From the NCBI GenBank assembly GCA_964371715.1, contig CAYJNO010000015.1, positions 1-46,358 on the forward strand: 46,358 nt of DNA. Reading direction: 5' to 3'. The notes beneath the pieces are model-generated. The model was not told the origin of the DNA, ran no database searches, and saw nothing but the letters and a program-made list of their open reading frames with translations. The stretch is from CAYJNO01 sp964371715 (lineage in GTDB: Bacteria > Bacillota_I > Bacilli_A > Erysipelotrichales > Erysipelotrichaceae). The stretch's first letter is position 1, and every line of letters starts with the position of its first letter. This document shows positions 33,609 to 42,923 of the stretch, piece by piece. The position numbers and the translations under genes were made by a program.

Positions 33609-34284
33609 GATAACCACTTCCCCAGACAGTTTTAATATATTTTGGTTGAGAAATATCATCTTCAATTTTATTTCTTAAATTTCTAATATGAACTGATACT
33701 GTACTTTCTGCGTTCAAAACACTCTCTTCACCCCAAACACTTTCGTATATTTGTTCTAAACTGAAAACTCTTTTGCGATTTGTTACTAAAAGTTCTAATA
33801 TAGAAAATTCAAGTTTTGTTAGCTTTAATAATTCATCACTTTTAATAACAGTTTTAGCATCTATATTAATTGTTAAATCACCTAGAATAATTTCGTTTGG
33901 TAGTGTTGTTGTATTACTGTTTGTATATGTACGATATCTCCTAACATGGGCTTTTATACGGTTAGTTAAATCTATTGGATTAAATGGTTTAGTAATATAA
34001 TCATCAGCACCTGATGTAAACCCAGTAAATTTATCCATATCTTCAGCTTTAGCTGTTAAGAAAATAATTGGTGTATTATAATTTTTTCTAATTTCAATAC
34101 ATGTTTGAATACCATCAAGTTTTGGCATCATAACATCTAGTAGTATTAAATCAATACTGTCATTAAGCTTTTCTAATGCATCGATACCATTTTCAGCTTC
34201 AACAATTTCATAGTTTTCATTAGCAAGATAAAGTTTTAATAAGCCTCTTATATCTTTTTCATCATCAACGATCAATATTTTCAT
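33598..34284 (-). CDS. OmpR family response regulator
   Basis: 228 residues. The receiver domain has Asp7/Asp8, the phospho-acceptor Asp50 ('LLLDVMMP'), Thr77 and Lys99. The C-terminal winged helix ('FSLEQIYESVWGEE', 'VSVHIRNLRNKIEDD', 'TVWGSGYR') is complete. GGAGG precedes the ATG, and TATAAT lies at 34308-34313 on the minus strand. It is cotranscribed with the kinase gene. Likely targets are the neighbouring ABC genes. Confidence 0.95.
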   Translation of the reverse strand: MKILIVDDEKDIRGLLKLYLANENYEIVEAENGIDALEKLNDSIDLILLDVMMPKLDGIQTCIEIRKNYNTPIIFLTAKAEDMDKFTGFTSGADDYITKPFNPIDLTNRIKAHVRRYRTYTNSNTTTLPNEIILGDLTINIDAKTVIKSDELLKLTKLEFSILELLVTNRKRVFSLEQIYESVWGEESVLNAESTVSVHIRNLRNKIEDDISQPKYIKTVWGSGYRVD

Positions 34285-34377
34285 ACATAACCTCCAAATA
34301 TACTTATATTATACCTCTAATAATGAATTTAGTTATGTAAATAACTTTAAAGAAAATTAAAAGAAAGATGAAAGTAA

Positions 34378-34416
34378 AAAAAACCAATTTATTTATCTAA
34401 CAATTTGGTTTTTTTC
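34378..34416 (-). terminator. Terminator of the phosphodiesterase gene
   Basis: Arms AAACCAA and TTGGTTT with a loop of about 16 bases, flanked by A and T runs; T run on the minus strand. Confidence 0.75.
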
Positions 34417-34444
34417 TTACATAATTAAAGATTAAAGTATTAAC

Positions 34445-36415
34445 TTATAGTTCATTATCGTAAGTTATAGAAGTAATATCTGTAACTGTTACATATAAGC
34501 GTTTAAATCCATGTTCATTATCTGCTATTTTACCATTTAATTGGAATGTGTGTGTTTCTCTATTTTTTGTAGTAAAATTCATTTTAAATGAGATATTAGC
34601 ATAAGGATTTTCAGAAATACATTCTTCAAAGTATTTCAAAAACTCGGATCTTCTTTCAGGTTTTGTGTGTTTTAAACCACTATTATCGAAAATATCACGT
34701 ACTTCTTCTCTAGTATATCCAATCATTTTAAAATAGTAATCATTTGCTTCTAATATTGTGAAGTTAGCATCAATATCAATAATTAAAATACCACAAGATA
34801 CAAGAGAGTTTGCAAATTTAGCATCACTAATACTTTTAATAATCATTGGATTATATCTATCAGTTAGTGATTTTCTAAGCATAATAGTGCTATATTTCTT
34901 TTCAAATTCGTTTATAGGCATAGGTCTTGCATATAGATAACCTTGTATAGCATCACAGTTCATAGTTCTTAGTAATTCTAGTTGGTCTTGTGTTTCGATT
35001 CCTTCAGCAACAACATACATCCCTAAGTTATGAGACATTTTTATGATACTATCAATTAATATATCATCTCGACGAGCATTATTACCATTTATGAAAAAAC
35101 TTCTATCCATTTTAAGTGTGTCTACATGTAAATTTTTCAGCAATCCTAGTGATGAATATCCTGCACCAAAATCATCAATAGAAACTCTAAATCCATTATG
35201 ATGTAAATCTTTAAACAGTTGATCTATCGAATTTTCATTCGAAATTGTAATCGATTCAGTAAGTTCGATTTCAATACACTCATGTGGCACATTATATTTA
35301 TCCACAAAAGTAATGATATCTGCTACTAAATTCGGATTTTCTAGATTTAATCTTGAGCAATTTACTGATATTGGGAATGCACCAAGTCCTTCATCCATCC
35401 ATTTTCTGATTGTCATACAAGTGTTTTCAAATACATATCTATCAAGTTGTACAATAAAGCCATAACGTTCAAATAGCGGTATAAAGTCACCAACGCTTAT
35501 CATTTTACTATCATCTTCTATCCAACGTACAAGAGCTTCAGCACCAACTAGTGTATTATCATGCGCATCAAATTTTGGTTGTAAGAATACCTTGAATTCT
35601 TTATTTTCAAGTACATTATTCATCTTACTTATAATCTCACCTTCAATTAAAAGTTTTTTCTTGAAAGTATCATCATAATCACATACCAATTGTCCTTTAA
35701 ATGTTTTTGCTTTTTGATGAGCTAGGTTAACCTTAGTCATAATATCTTCAAAATTTGTTTCACCATTTTCAATATTATATCGACCAATTTTATATGTTCC
35801 TGCATAATCGATAAGTTCAGGAACTCGTTCATCTAAAAGATATACAACTTCATCGAATAATGTATCTAAATCATTTAATGTTTTTTCACTTCCAAATACT
35901 GCAAATTTATCGTCACCAATTCTTGAAGTAACGAGACTTTGGTCATTTATTCTATCAAAAAATATTTTGAATGATTTTAGAACACGATCTCCAATTTCAC
36001 GACCATACATTTCATTAAGTGCTTTGAAATTTTCAATATCGAATACTATAATTATATGATTTTTGTTTTTATACTTTTTTAATTTTTCTACTATGTCAAT
36101 ACTCAATTTCATAATGTTTGGTAAGTTTGTTAAAGAATCATAATATGCTACTTGTACTAATCTTTTTTTAGAACGCATATCTACTATAGAAATATATTCT
36201 GAAAGAACTAATAAGTCATTTTTGCTTTCTTTTAATGTTTGCTCAAGAGATGTCTCAATTTGTACACCAATTTGATTCATCTCACTTAGTGTTGTGTTAA
36301 TTACAGCTTTATCCATATTAGTTTTAGCCAAATTTGTTATTACTCCAATGAAAACAATAGAAATTATAATAACTACTGAAACTATTCTTCTAGAAATAAA
36401 TTTTTTTAAAGACAT
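34445..36415 (-). CDS. c-di-GMP phosphodiesterase, GGDEF(degenerate)-EAL-PAS
   Basis: 656 residues. One N-terminal membrane helix (about 11-30), a short helix (33-78), a GGDEF domain (about 85-245) whose active site reads GDDKF (167-171) and so is probably inactive, an EAL domain (about 255-510) with EAL at 293-295, 'DDFGAGYSS' at 414-422 and EGIE at 471-474, and a C-terminal PAS domain (about 527-650). The intact EAL motifs predict hydrolysis of c-di-GMP. The order EAL then PAS is unusual. Only one membrane helix and no sensor domain are present, see findings. GGAGG lies before the ATG. Confidence 0.9.
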   Translation of the reverse strand: MSLKKFISRRIVSVVIIISIVFIGVITNLAKTNMDKAVINTTLSEMNQIGVQIETSLEQTLKESKNDLLVLSEYISIVDMRSKKRLVQVAYYDSLTNLPNIMKLSIDIVEKLKKYKNKNHIIIVFDIENFKALNEMYGREIGDRVLKSFKIFFDRINDQSLVTSRIGDDKFAVFGSEKTLNDLDTLFDEVVYLLDERVPELIDYAGTYKIGRYNIENGETNFEDIMTKVNLAHQKAKTFKGQLVCDYDDTFKKKLLIEGEIISKMNNVLENKEFKVFLQPKFDAHDNTLVGAEALVRWIEDDSKMISVGDFIPLFERYGFIVQLDRYVFENTCMTIRKWMDEGLGAFPISVNCSRLNLENPNLVADIITFVDKYNVPHECIEIELTESITISNENSIDQLFKDLHHNGFRVSIDDFGAGYSSLGLLKNLHVDTLKMDRSFFINGNNARRDDILIDSIIKMSHNLGMYVVAEGIETQDQLELLRTMNCDAIQGYLYARPMPINEFEKKYSTIMLRKSLTDRYNPMIIKSISDAKFANSLVSCGILIIDIDANFTILEANDYYFKMIGYTREEVRDIFDNSGLKHTKPERRSEFLKYFEECISENPYANISFKMNFTTKNRETHTFQLNGKIADNEHGFKRLYVTVTDITSITYDNEL

Positions 36416-36656
36416 AAAAAAACCTCCATATTAATTCAAATATACAAATTAATGAGTTGTTATTATAATTTAAGTAAAAAATATAGCTATTATTTAAAAA
36501 TATAACTTCATAAATAGAGCGTTTTGTTGAGTCTTAATAAGATATTTAACAATTTAAGAGTTTAGAAAAGTAGGTTATGCTTACTCTAATGTATATGCTA
36601 AACTAATGCAATGATAGAAAAAAGCTAAAACAAGTCAATATTTTACAAGTGTAAAT

Positions 36657-36684
36657 AAAAAAACCAGGAAATATCCTAGTTTTT
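36657..36684 (-). terminator. Terminator of tmRNA
   Basis: Arms AAACCAGGA and TCCTAGTTT with a three-base centre and a T run on the minus strand, 13 bases after the mature tmRNA 3' end. Confidence 0.8.
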
Positions 36685-36696
36685 ATAATCATTATT

Positions 36697-37061
36697 TGGT
36701 GGAGCTGAGGGGGATCGAACCCCTGTCCAAGAATAGTCCCACACTTACACATCTACAGTTTAGTTTATTATTAATAAGACAATAACATGGGAATAAACAA
36801 AACCTGTTATTGAATTAGCCTTTCCTTGTTCGGATTACTAATTAGGCAAACAATTAGTTTCTCTATAGTCTATTGGAATTTAAGAATAGTTAGTAATAGA
36901 CCCCCTAACTATAATTGCTGCAAACCAGTTTTTAGGTTAAATTAAGCAGCGAAAGCTACGCTTTGAGCTCTATAATTTCCGTTTATTTGTTTTTGATGAT
37001 AAGGTCATCACTCCACTGCAGTATAAGTCAAACATAAACCTGTCGAAACCAAGACAGCCCC
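36697..37061 (-). ncRNA. ssrA: tmRNA
   Basis: 365 bases. The 5' end GGGGCTG pairs with the 3' CAGCTCC followed by ACCA; the T arm GGTTCGATCCC and the 5' 'TTTCGACAGG' are typical. The tag frame lies at 36942-36980 and reads GNYRAQSVAFAA before TAA, giving (A)GNYRAQSVAFAA with the tRNA-borne alanine; the resume codon is GGA. The VAFAA end is close to the usual LAA/ALAA degron. tmRNA rescues stalled ribosomes together with SmpB. Confidence 0.95.
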
Positions 37062-37069
37062 ATAGTGAT

Positions 37070-37098
37070 ATATTATAATAAATAGGTAAAATAGTCAA
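37070..37098 (-). promoter_or_regulatory. ssrA: Promoter of tmRNA
   Basis: TTGACT and TAATAT are 17 bases apart on the minus strand (a perfect TATAAT is present two bases further upstream with a 15-base spacer), ending nine bases before the mature 5' end. Confidence 0.7.
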
Positions 37099-37141
37099 TT
37101 TATAAAAATAGAGACAAATGCATAAATAACGTTTACAAACA

Positions 37142-37169
37142 TTGTGATTAGGTATAAAAAGTGTATAAT
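37142..37169 (+). promoter_or_regulatory. Promoter of the lectin-like surface protein gene
   Basis: TTGTGA and a perfect TATAAT with a 16-base spacer. A leader of about 80 bases follows. Confidence 0.6.
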
Positions 37170-37256
37170 GAATGTAAAAGTACACTTGATGCAATTGACA
37201 CTAAAGACACAAAGGTGTACTATATACATATGTAGATTATGGTAGGGGTTATGTTG

Positions 37257-40200
37257 ATGATAAAAAGTAGTTTATCAAAGTTTATAAATATATTATTACT
37301 GTTTTTACTTCTGATGCCAGGTTTAAGGTTTGCACAGGAGAATGAGGAGTTACTTTTAGGGACTTTACATAAAAGAACAGATAACACATATAGTTATCAA
37401 GATGTAAAAGTAAATAATATAAATGAAGAAGTAACTGCTATTTCAATAACAATTGAAGGTAGTAGTAAAGCCGCAAATATAGATTCAAGTTATAGTAACA
37501 TCATTCCAACTACAATTTTAAATGAAAGTGATAATGATAAAGCACAAGTAACATATTTATTTAATAATGATTATAATACAAATGATGGCAGTGATAAGAT
37601 TGGTTTAAATAATGAACAGCTAACATCTTTTTTAAGTGCAGTTAGTTATGATATTAGTGGATCACCTACCATAATTGTAAACCTTGATACTAGTCAAAAT
37701 ATTAAAAATATAAATACTACAAATATAGTTCAAAGAACAGATGAAACTAATACTAAACATTATTATATGTATGTCGAAGATAATAATATTGCATGGGATG
37801 ATGCTTTTAATGTTGCACAAAGCACAACATTGTTTGGAATGAATGGCTATCTTGCTACAATAACATCTGAGGAAGAAAATGAATTAATAAGCACATTAAC
37901 GTCAAAAAGTGGGTGGAGTGCTGCTACAAGGATAAGAGAATCATATTTTTCGAGTAATTACTTAAATGGAGCAGATCCAAATCGTGTTATTAGTCAAGAA
38001 ATAGTGGATAATACACATCCTAACATCTATAGTTATTATTATTGGACTCAAGGGCCAGAAGCTGGAACTAGAATTACAGTAAACGATGATGCAGATAATA
38101 GTCCTATTCTTCCATTTGATGGTACCTACATTAATTTTAAAGATGGAGAACCGAATAATTCACATGATGGATTAGGTAAAGGTGTAGGTGAATTTTGTGT
38201 ATCTATTAATCATGATAAAAAGTGGATAGATTTATCACATACAGATGTCGCATTCAATTTACAGGATGGTTTTTTCATTGAATTCTCTACAAATTTTATG
38301 AGTACAAATACACATTTAATAAAAGCAAGTCAACAAATGGCTACAGATGATGAAATACAATTAAATGATACTGTTATTAAAAGAGATTATAGTTATTATT
38401 TAGATTTAAGTCATATGTATTACGATGATTTAGCAGTAAATACATTATTAATTGATGATTCATTAAACTATGTTGAATTTAAATATGCTGGACCAATTAG
38501 TGTATTAAATAGTGGTGATTATAAAGTTGAAAACTATTTTGTAGCAAGTAATAACTTATATGTTGATATAAATAATGAAACTTTGGAAAATAAAGGACTA
38601 TTAAACAATGTTAACTATGGTAATCACACATTGCATTCTATATCATCATATGAATGGGAAACATTAGAAACTTTATATTTGAATAAAAAAATTGAAAATC
38701 AAGATATTCAAACATTAACAAGTGATAATGTTTTAAAAGGTACTAATGAAAAAGGTATTAATGGATATCGTCCTGTATTTACCTTTAATAATGCAAAAAA
38801 TCATTATTCAGTCATAAAAATAGACTTCAATGGTGCAAGTTTAAATGGCATAAATGAACTAGACATGCTTGTTCCAATAAATGGTGATACTTATACTGCT
38901 CCACAAATTAATAACATTAATGACTTAGAGTTACCTAAATTAAACGGATATGATTTAAATAAAGAATTTTTATATTGGCAAGGAAGTTATGGCCAATATT
39001 TTGAAAATAGCCAAGTAAATAAAAAGGAAACAAGTTTGATTGCAGTATTTGATGATAAAATAAATCCAGAATTAAATTTAGTTGAAAATGCATATTTAAA
39101 TAGAATATATAATGCTAAACCAACAGAACACTCAACAAATAACAATGATGTATTTAATTGGTTAGTAATAAATGATAGTGTTAATATCGATAATAGAGAA
39201 TTACGTATTGATTATTATAGTAGCGCTAATGAGGAAAGTAAACTAGAAGCAGCACCGATGGATGTTGGAACTTATTATCTTAAAGCAACATTAAGTGGTA
39301 ATGATATATTTAAAAGTACAACATCGGATTTTTACAAATTTGAAATTTTGAAAGCAGACTCTAAAATTTATGAAATTGAGGATGTAACAGTAAATTATGG
39401 AGATAGTTTTACAATTGATTTTTTACCTAACCTTGAAAATCAAGTTAATAGTAGATCACGCATGAAAAGCAATCAAGTTGAAATATATATTAATGATGAA
39501 TTTGTAAATGTATTTGATGATATTAAAAGTAATGTTTTAAATGAAATTAACTTTGAAACTACAAACAAACAATTTGCGATCAATGAATCAACGGTTACAT
39601 TAAAATGGACTGGTGATAGTAATCATAATGCTAGTACAACATCTTTTAAAGTAAATATGAAACCTCTAAAAATAGAACATAGTTTTATTAACCATGAAAA
39701 TAGAGAATATGGTGATGGCAAGGAAGTTTATGCTGTTATTAATAACATCATAAATTCTGATGATGTAAATCCTGTTGTAACAAATGGTGGTCATATTAAT
39801 GCAGGAAGCTATACTGCTATGATTAGTGGATTAACTGGTAAAGATAGCCAATACTATTATGTTGATAATAATCATAATAGTATTGATTATGAAATTAATA
39901 AAGCACATTTTGATGTTAATGCATTAAAATTTCCTATAGCAGTATCATTAACTTACGGAGATCAATTAGGTTTTGCTAAATTAAGTAGTGAAGATGATTA
40001 TTTAGGTAACTTCAAATGGGAAACACCTGAATATGAGCCATTACCAACTGATAATAAAGCTACTGTTATCTTCACTCCGAATGAATATTTTTATAAAAAT
40101 TATGTAACGAATATTAACGAAATAAAAAGTGAAGTTGAGATTATAGTTAATAAATATGAGCCGTTATTAAATTTAAATATTATAGAATTAACAAAAGAAA

Positions 40201-41801
40201 ATGCAACATTACAAATCGAATTAGTAGGTTTAACAAGTCAAGTGCCAACAGGTAAAGTACGCGTACTTGGTCAAAGTATTGAACTTGTAGATGGTATTGG
40301 TACGATAGATGTAAATATTGACACTATTGTTGATCGAACTATATCTGTTAGATATTATGGAGATGAATATTATTTAGCTATTGATGAGTTTCATACTTTA
40401 TTAGAAAAAGAAGATTTATTACTTGAAGCTAGAACACTAGAGTTTGAAGAAGAATATGAATTAACATATGGTGATGATAACTTTACATTAGTTGCCAATT
40501 TATCAAAAGGTGATGGAGAAATTATATTTGAAAGTTCAAATAAAGATATCTTAGATGTAGTTGGTGATACAGCAACTATCCATGGTTCAGGTTATGTAGT
40601 ATTAACAGCTAAGAGTCTAAAAGATGAAAATTATTTATATTCACAAGATAGAATGATATTATATGTAGGAAAAAAACAAATTAAAGTAATTGCAATTGAT
40701 CAAGAATTAATGATAAATGAGGTGTTTAATTCAAATTCTTATCGTGTAATTGGTTTAGAAGCTGATGATGAAATAGTTAGTGTCGATGTTAATACAACAA
40801 TAAGTGATTATTCAATAGCTGGAAGCTATCCGTTAAAAGTTAATAATCTTAAATTTGTAGATGAAGAAGATTATTATAACTATAAAATTAATTATGAAGA
40901 TGGTACATTGATAATTCATAATTTCTATAATGTAAATTTTGAAAGTAATGGTGGAACAATCATTGAACCTATTTCTAAAATAAGGTATAAAGAAAGTTTA
41001 AATAGTGTAATACCAACATTTGAAAATCATAAATTTATTGGATGGTACACTGATCAAGAATTTACAAATGAATGGGACTTTGAAGTTGATGTAGTATTAA
41101 ATGATATGACTTTATATGCTAAATGGAGTTCAACACAAGCTAATGAAAATGAACCTCCAAAAGATTTAGATCAATTAGTAGTATTACCACAAATTGATTT
41201 ACCGACAATTTTATTACCAGAAATAGAATCTATACCAAATGTTGATAATCTAAAGATGCCATCAATCTTTGATGATGGTAGTTCAAACATTATACGTTTA
41301 CCAGCAGATCATGGGGTTTTAAAAGAAATTTTATTGCAAGGTTCAATTTTAGATAAAGAATACTATGAATACGATGGGTTTTTAATAAAACTTGATGAAA
41401 TATACTTTAATAATTTAGATGATGGTCTATATGAAATAATTATTGACGCAACAAATGGACGTTATAAGACTACTTATATTGTAGATAATGAAATACCACT
41501 TACTAGTGGTACAAATTATCAAGAAAGTAATTCAAGTCTATTATCATTAGCATTAAGTGCAGTTATGTTAATTACAACAGTACTTGAAGTATATAGTAGT
41601 TATAAAAGTAAAAAATTAAAAGTTAATACAGTAATAAGTGTATTATTAACAATATCGGCTTTAAGTATTACAGGATATACAACAATAGGTAGTACAGGAG
41701 AAATGGTATTTTATAATGAATGTTCAAATTATGTATTTGTTCTAGGGGTTATTCAATTAATGGTATTTAATTTTGCGAATAAAAACAGTAAATTTGGTTA
41801 A
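37257..41801 (+). CDS. Large surface protein with C-type-lectin-like domain
   Basis: About 1514 residues. The ATG at 37257 follows AGGGGT by seven bases; the upstream ATGs at 37239 and 37251 are less well placed. A signal peptide (about 1-27) is followed by an N-terminal region, a C-type-lectin-like domain (about 165-345, with 'AFNVAQ...GYLATITSEEEN', 'EPNN' and 'GEFCVS...KWIDLS'), a linker region, four MBG-like beta modules starting with YGD (near 711, 816, 898, 1068), an InlB/Flg_new repeat (about 1224-1291, ending 'LYAKWSS'), a proline-rich stretch and three membrane helices at the C-terminus (about 1427-1508). No LPXTG motif. It is probably exposed on the cell surface and binds a glycan or host or neighbour ligand; that is inference. 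Confidence 0.85.
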   Translation: MIKSSLSKFINILLLFLLLMPGLRFAQENEELLLGTLHKRTDNTYSYQDVKVNNINEEVTAISITIEGSSKAANIDSSYSNIIPTTILNESDNDKAQVTYLFNNDYNTNDGSDKIGLNNEQLTSFLSAVSYDISGSPTIIVNLDTSQNIKNINTTNIVQRTDETNTKHYYMYVEDNNIAWDDAFNVAQSTTLFGMNGYLATITSEEENELISTLTSKSGWSAATRIRESYFSSNYLNGADPNRVISQEIVDNTHPNIYSYYYWTQGPEAGTRITVNDDADNSPILPFDGTYINFKDGEPNNSHDGLGKGVGEFCVSINHDKKWIDLSHTDVAFNLQDGFFIEFSTNFMSTNTHLIKASQQMATDDEIQLNDTVIKRDYSYYLDLSHMYYDDLAVNTLLIDDSLNYVEFKYAGPISVLNSGDYKVENYFVASNNLYVDINNETLENKGLLNNVNYGNHTLHSISSYEWETLETLYLNKKIENQDIQTLTSDNVLKGTNEKGINGYRPVFTFNNAKNHYSVIKIDFNGASLNGINELDMLVPINGDTYTAPQINNINDLELPKLNGYDLNKEFLYWQGSYGQYFENSQVNKKETSLIAVFDDKINPELNLVENAYLNRIYNAKPTEHSTNNNDVFNWLVINDSVNIDNRELRIDYYSSANEESKLEAAPMDVGTYYLKATLSGNDIFKSTTSDFYKFEILKADSKIYEIEDVTVNYGDSFTIDFLPNLENQVNSRSRMKSNQVEIYINDEFVNVFDDIKSNVLNEINFETTNKQFAINESTVTLKWTGDSNHNASTTSFKVNMKPLKIEHSFINHENREYGDGKEVYAVINNIINSDDVNPVVTNGGHINAGSYTAMISGLTGKDSQYYYVDNNHNSIDYEINKAHFDVNALKFPIAVSLTYGDQLGFAKLSSEDDYLGNFKWETPEYEPLPTDNKATVIFTPNEYFYKNYVTNINEIKSEVEIIVNKYEPLLNLNIIELTKENATLQIELVGLTSQVPTGKVRVLGQSIELVDGIGTIDVNIDTIVDRTISVRYYGDEYYLAIDEFHTLLEKEDLLLEARTLEFEEEYELTYGDDNFTLVANLSKGDGEIIFESSNKDILDVVGDTATIHGSGYVVLTAKSLKDENYLYSQDRMILYVGKKQIKVIAIDQELMINEVFNSNSYRVIGLEADDEIVSVDVNTTISDYSIAGSYPLKVNNLKFVDEEDYYNYKINYEDGTLIIHNFYNVNFESNGGTIIEPISKIRYKESLNSVIPTFENHKFIGWYTDQEFTNEWDFEVDVVLNDMTLYAKWSSTQANENEPPKDLDQLVVLPQIDLPTILLPEIESIPNVDNLKMPSIFDDGSSNIIRLPADHGVLKEILLQGSILDKEYYEYDGFLIKLDEIYFNNLDDGLYEIIIDATNGRYKTTYIVDNEIPLTSGTNYQESNSSLLSLALSAVMLITTVLEVYSSYKSKKLKVNTVISVLLTISALSITGYTTIGSTGEMVFYNECSNYVFVLGVIQLMVFNFANKNSKFG

Positions 41802-41826
41802 AGAATTGACTTAGTCAATTCTTTTT
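41800..41826 (+). terminator. Terminator of the surface protein gene
   Basis: AAAGAATTGA pairs with TCAATTCTTT around a short loop, followed by T. It begins at the stop codon. Confidence 0.85.
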
Positions 41827-41831
41827 ATTTA

Positions 41832-41864
41832 TTTTCTAATACTTATTAAACAAGTATTAGAAAA
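41832..41864. repeat. Perfect inverted repeat before the tsaE operon
   Basis: TTTTCTAATACTT and AAGTATTAGAAAA form a 13-bp inverted repeat with a seven-base centre. It ends six bases before a TAAAAT (-10-like, 41870-41875, preceded by TGG), so it covers the expected -35 region of tsaE. It could be an operator or a second terminator without a proper T run. Confidence 0.6.
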
Positions 41865-41895
41865 TATGGTAAAATATAAAAATGAGGTATTTAAG

Positions 41896-42345
41896 ATGGA
41901 AATAAAAACAAAAACAAATAATGAGACTATAAGTCTTGGATATAATATTGGAAAACTATTAAAAAAAGGTATGATAATATGTATGTCTGGAGATCTTGGT
42001 GCAGGTAAAACTACAATGACAAAAGGAATAGCAAAAGCACTAGAAATTGATGCACATATTACTAGTCCAACATTTACTATAATGAAGATGTATGAGGGGA
42101 TATTACCTTTATATCATATGGATTGTTATCGCTTAGAAGGTTTAAAACAAGATATTGGACTTGATGAATATTTAGGAGATGATGGAATTGCTGTTGTTGA
42201 ATGGAGTGATAATATCAAGGATTTAATTGAAGAAAGTTTAAATATAAATATCGCTTATTTAAGTGATGAAGAAAGATTGATTACGATTAGTGCTAATGGA
42301 AATCAATATCTTAAATTAGTTGAGGAGTTAGAAAAATCATGTTAA
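41896..42345 (+). CDS. tsaE: tRNA t6A-modification ATPase TsaE
   Basis: About 149 residues, normal length. The start at 41896 follows GAGG; the longer frame from 41866 has no binding site. The P-loop GDLGAGKTT is at residues 32-40, with 'SPTFTI' (about 59) and 'HMDCYRL' (about 75) as family landmarks. With TsaB and TsaD it forms the complex that makes N6-threonylcarbamoyladenosine in tRNAs reading ANN codons. It overlaps tsaB by seven bases. Confidence 0.96.
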   Translation: MEIKTKTNNETISLGYNIGKLLKKGMIICMSGDLGAGKTTMTKGIAKALEIDAHITSPTFTIMKMYEGILPLYHMDCYRLEGLKQDIGLDEYLGDDGIAVVEWSDNIKDLIEESLNINIAYLSDEERLITISANGNQYLKLVEELEKSC

Positions 42346-42923
42346 CACTATGTTTAGATACAGCACATAAATATTTAAGTGTGTGCTTAATAGAGAATAA
42401 TCAAATATTAGCTTTTTATAATGAGTTATGTCCAAAAAAACAATCAGAAAATGTATTTAAAGCAATTTCTGAAGTGTTTTTAGAAGCAGGAAAAACACCA
42501 CATGATCTAAAATCAATTGTAGTAAGTGAAGGTCCAGGTTCATATACTGGAGTTAGAATTGCAATGACAATTGCGAAAACATTAGGTTCACTAGGGAAGC
42601 TTGAAGTTAAGACTATATCAACTTTAAAGTTATATGCAAACAATAAAGAAAATACATTGGTAATCTTAGATGCTAGAAGTAAAAGGGCATATTATGGAGC
42701 TTACAATAATGGAACAGAATTAATTAAAGATAATGTAGACTTAATAGAAAATATTAGATTTGATAGTTTTGATGTTGTTGGAGACTTAAGTTTATTAGGC
42801 AAAGAAGACAAATATTATAATATAGCACATTGCTTTTTAAATACTATAAATGATGCGAAAATAGTGGAAGATGTTGACTATATGGTACCTGTTTACTTAA
42901 AAAGTAATGAGGAATACTTATAA
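42339..42923 (+). CDS. tsaB: t6A-modification protein TsaB
   Basis: 194 residues. The ASKHA-type N-terminus 'LCLDTAHKYLSVCLIENN' and the motif 'EGPGSYTGVRIAM' are complete; the protein is somewhat shorter than the usual 220-240 residues, with a reduced C-terminal part. It is the scaffold partner of TsaD. The stop codon overlaps the rimI start by one base. Confidence 0.93.
   Translation: MLTLCLDTAHKYLSVCLIENNQILAFYNELCPKKQSENVFKAISEVFLEAGKTPHDLKSIVVSEGPGSYTGVRIAMTIAKTLGSLGKLEVKTISTLKLYANNKENTLVILDARSKRAYYGAYNNGTELIKDNVDLIENIRFDSFDVVGDLSLLGKEDKYYNIAHCFLNTINDAKIVEDVDYMVPVYLKSNEEYL

Noticed and set aside
33609..33665. Longer N-terminus of the sensor kinase
   Set aside because: It lies inside the response-regulator gene; the GTG at 33608 has a suitable binding site and gives a normal start directly before helix 1.
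36416..36656. Possible riboswitch or small gene between the phosphodiesterase and tmRNA terminator
   Set aside because: I found only a GGAGG site and a minus-strand TATAAT (36462-36467) for the phosphodiesterase; no conserved riboswitch core and no convincing frame.
37239..37256. Upstream ATGs of the large surface protein
   Set aside because: The ATG at 37239 has no binding site and that at 37251 is too close to AGGGGT; only 37257 is well spaced and gives a standard signal peptide.
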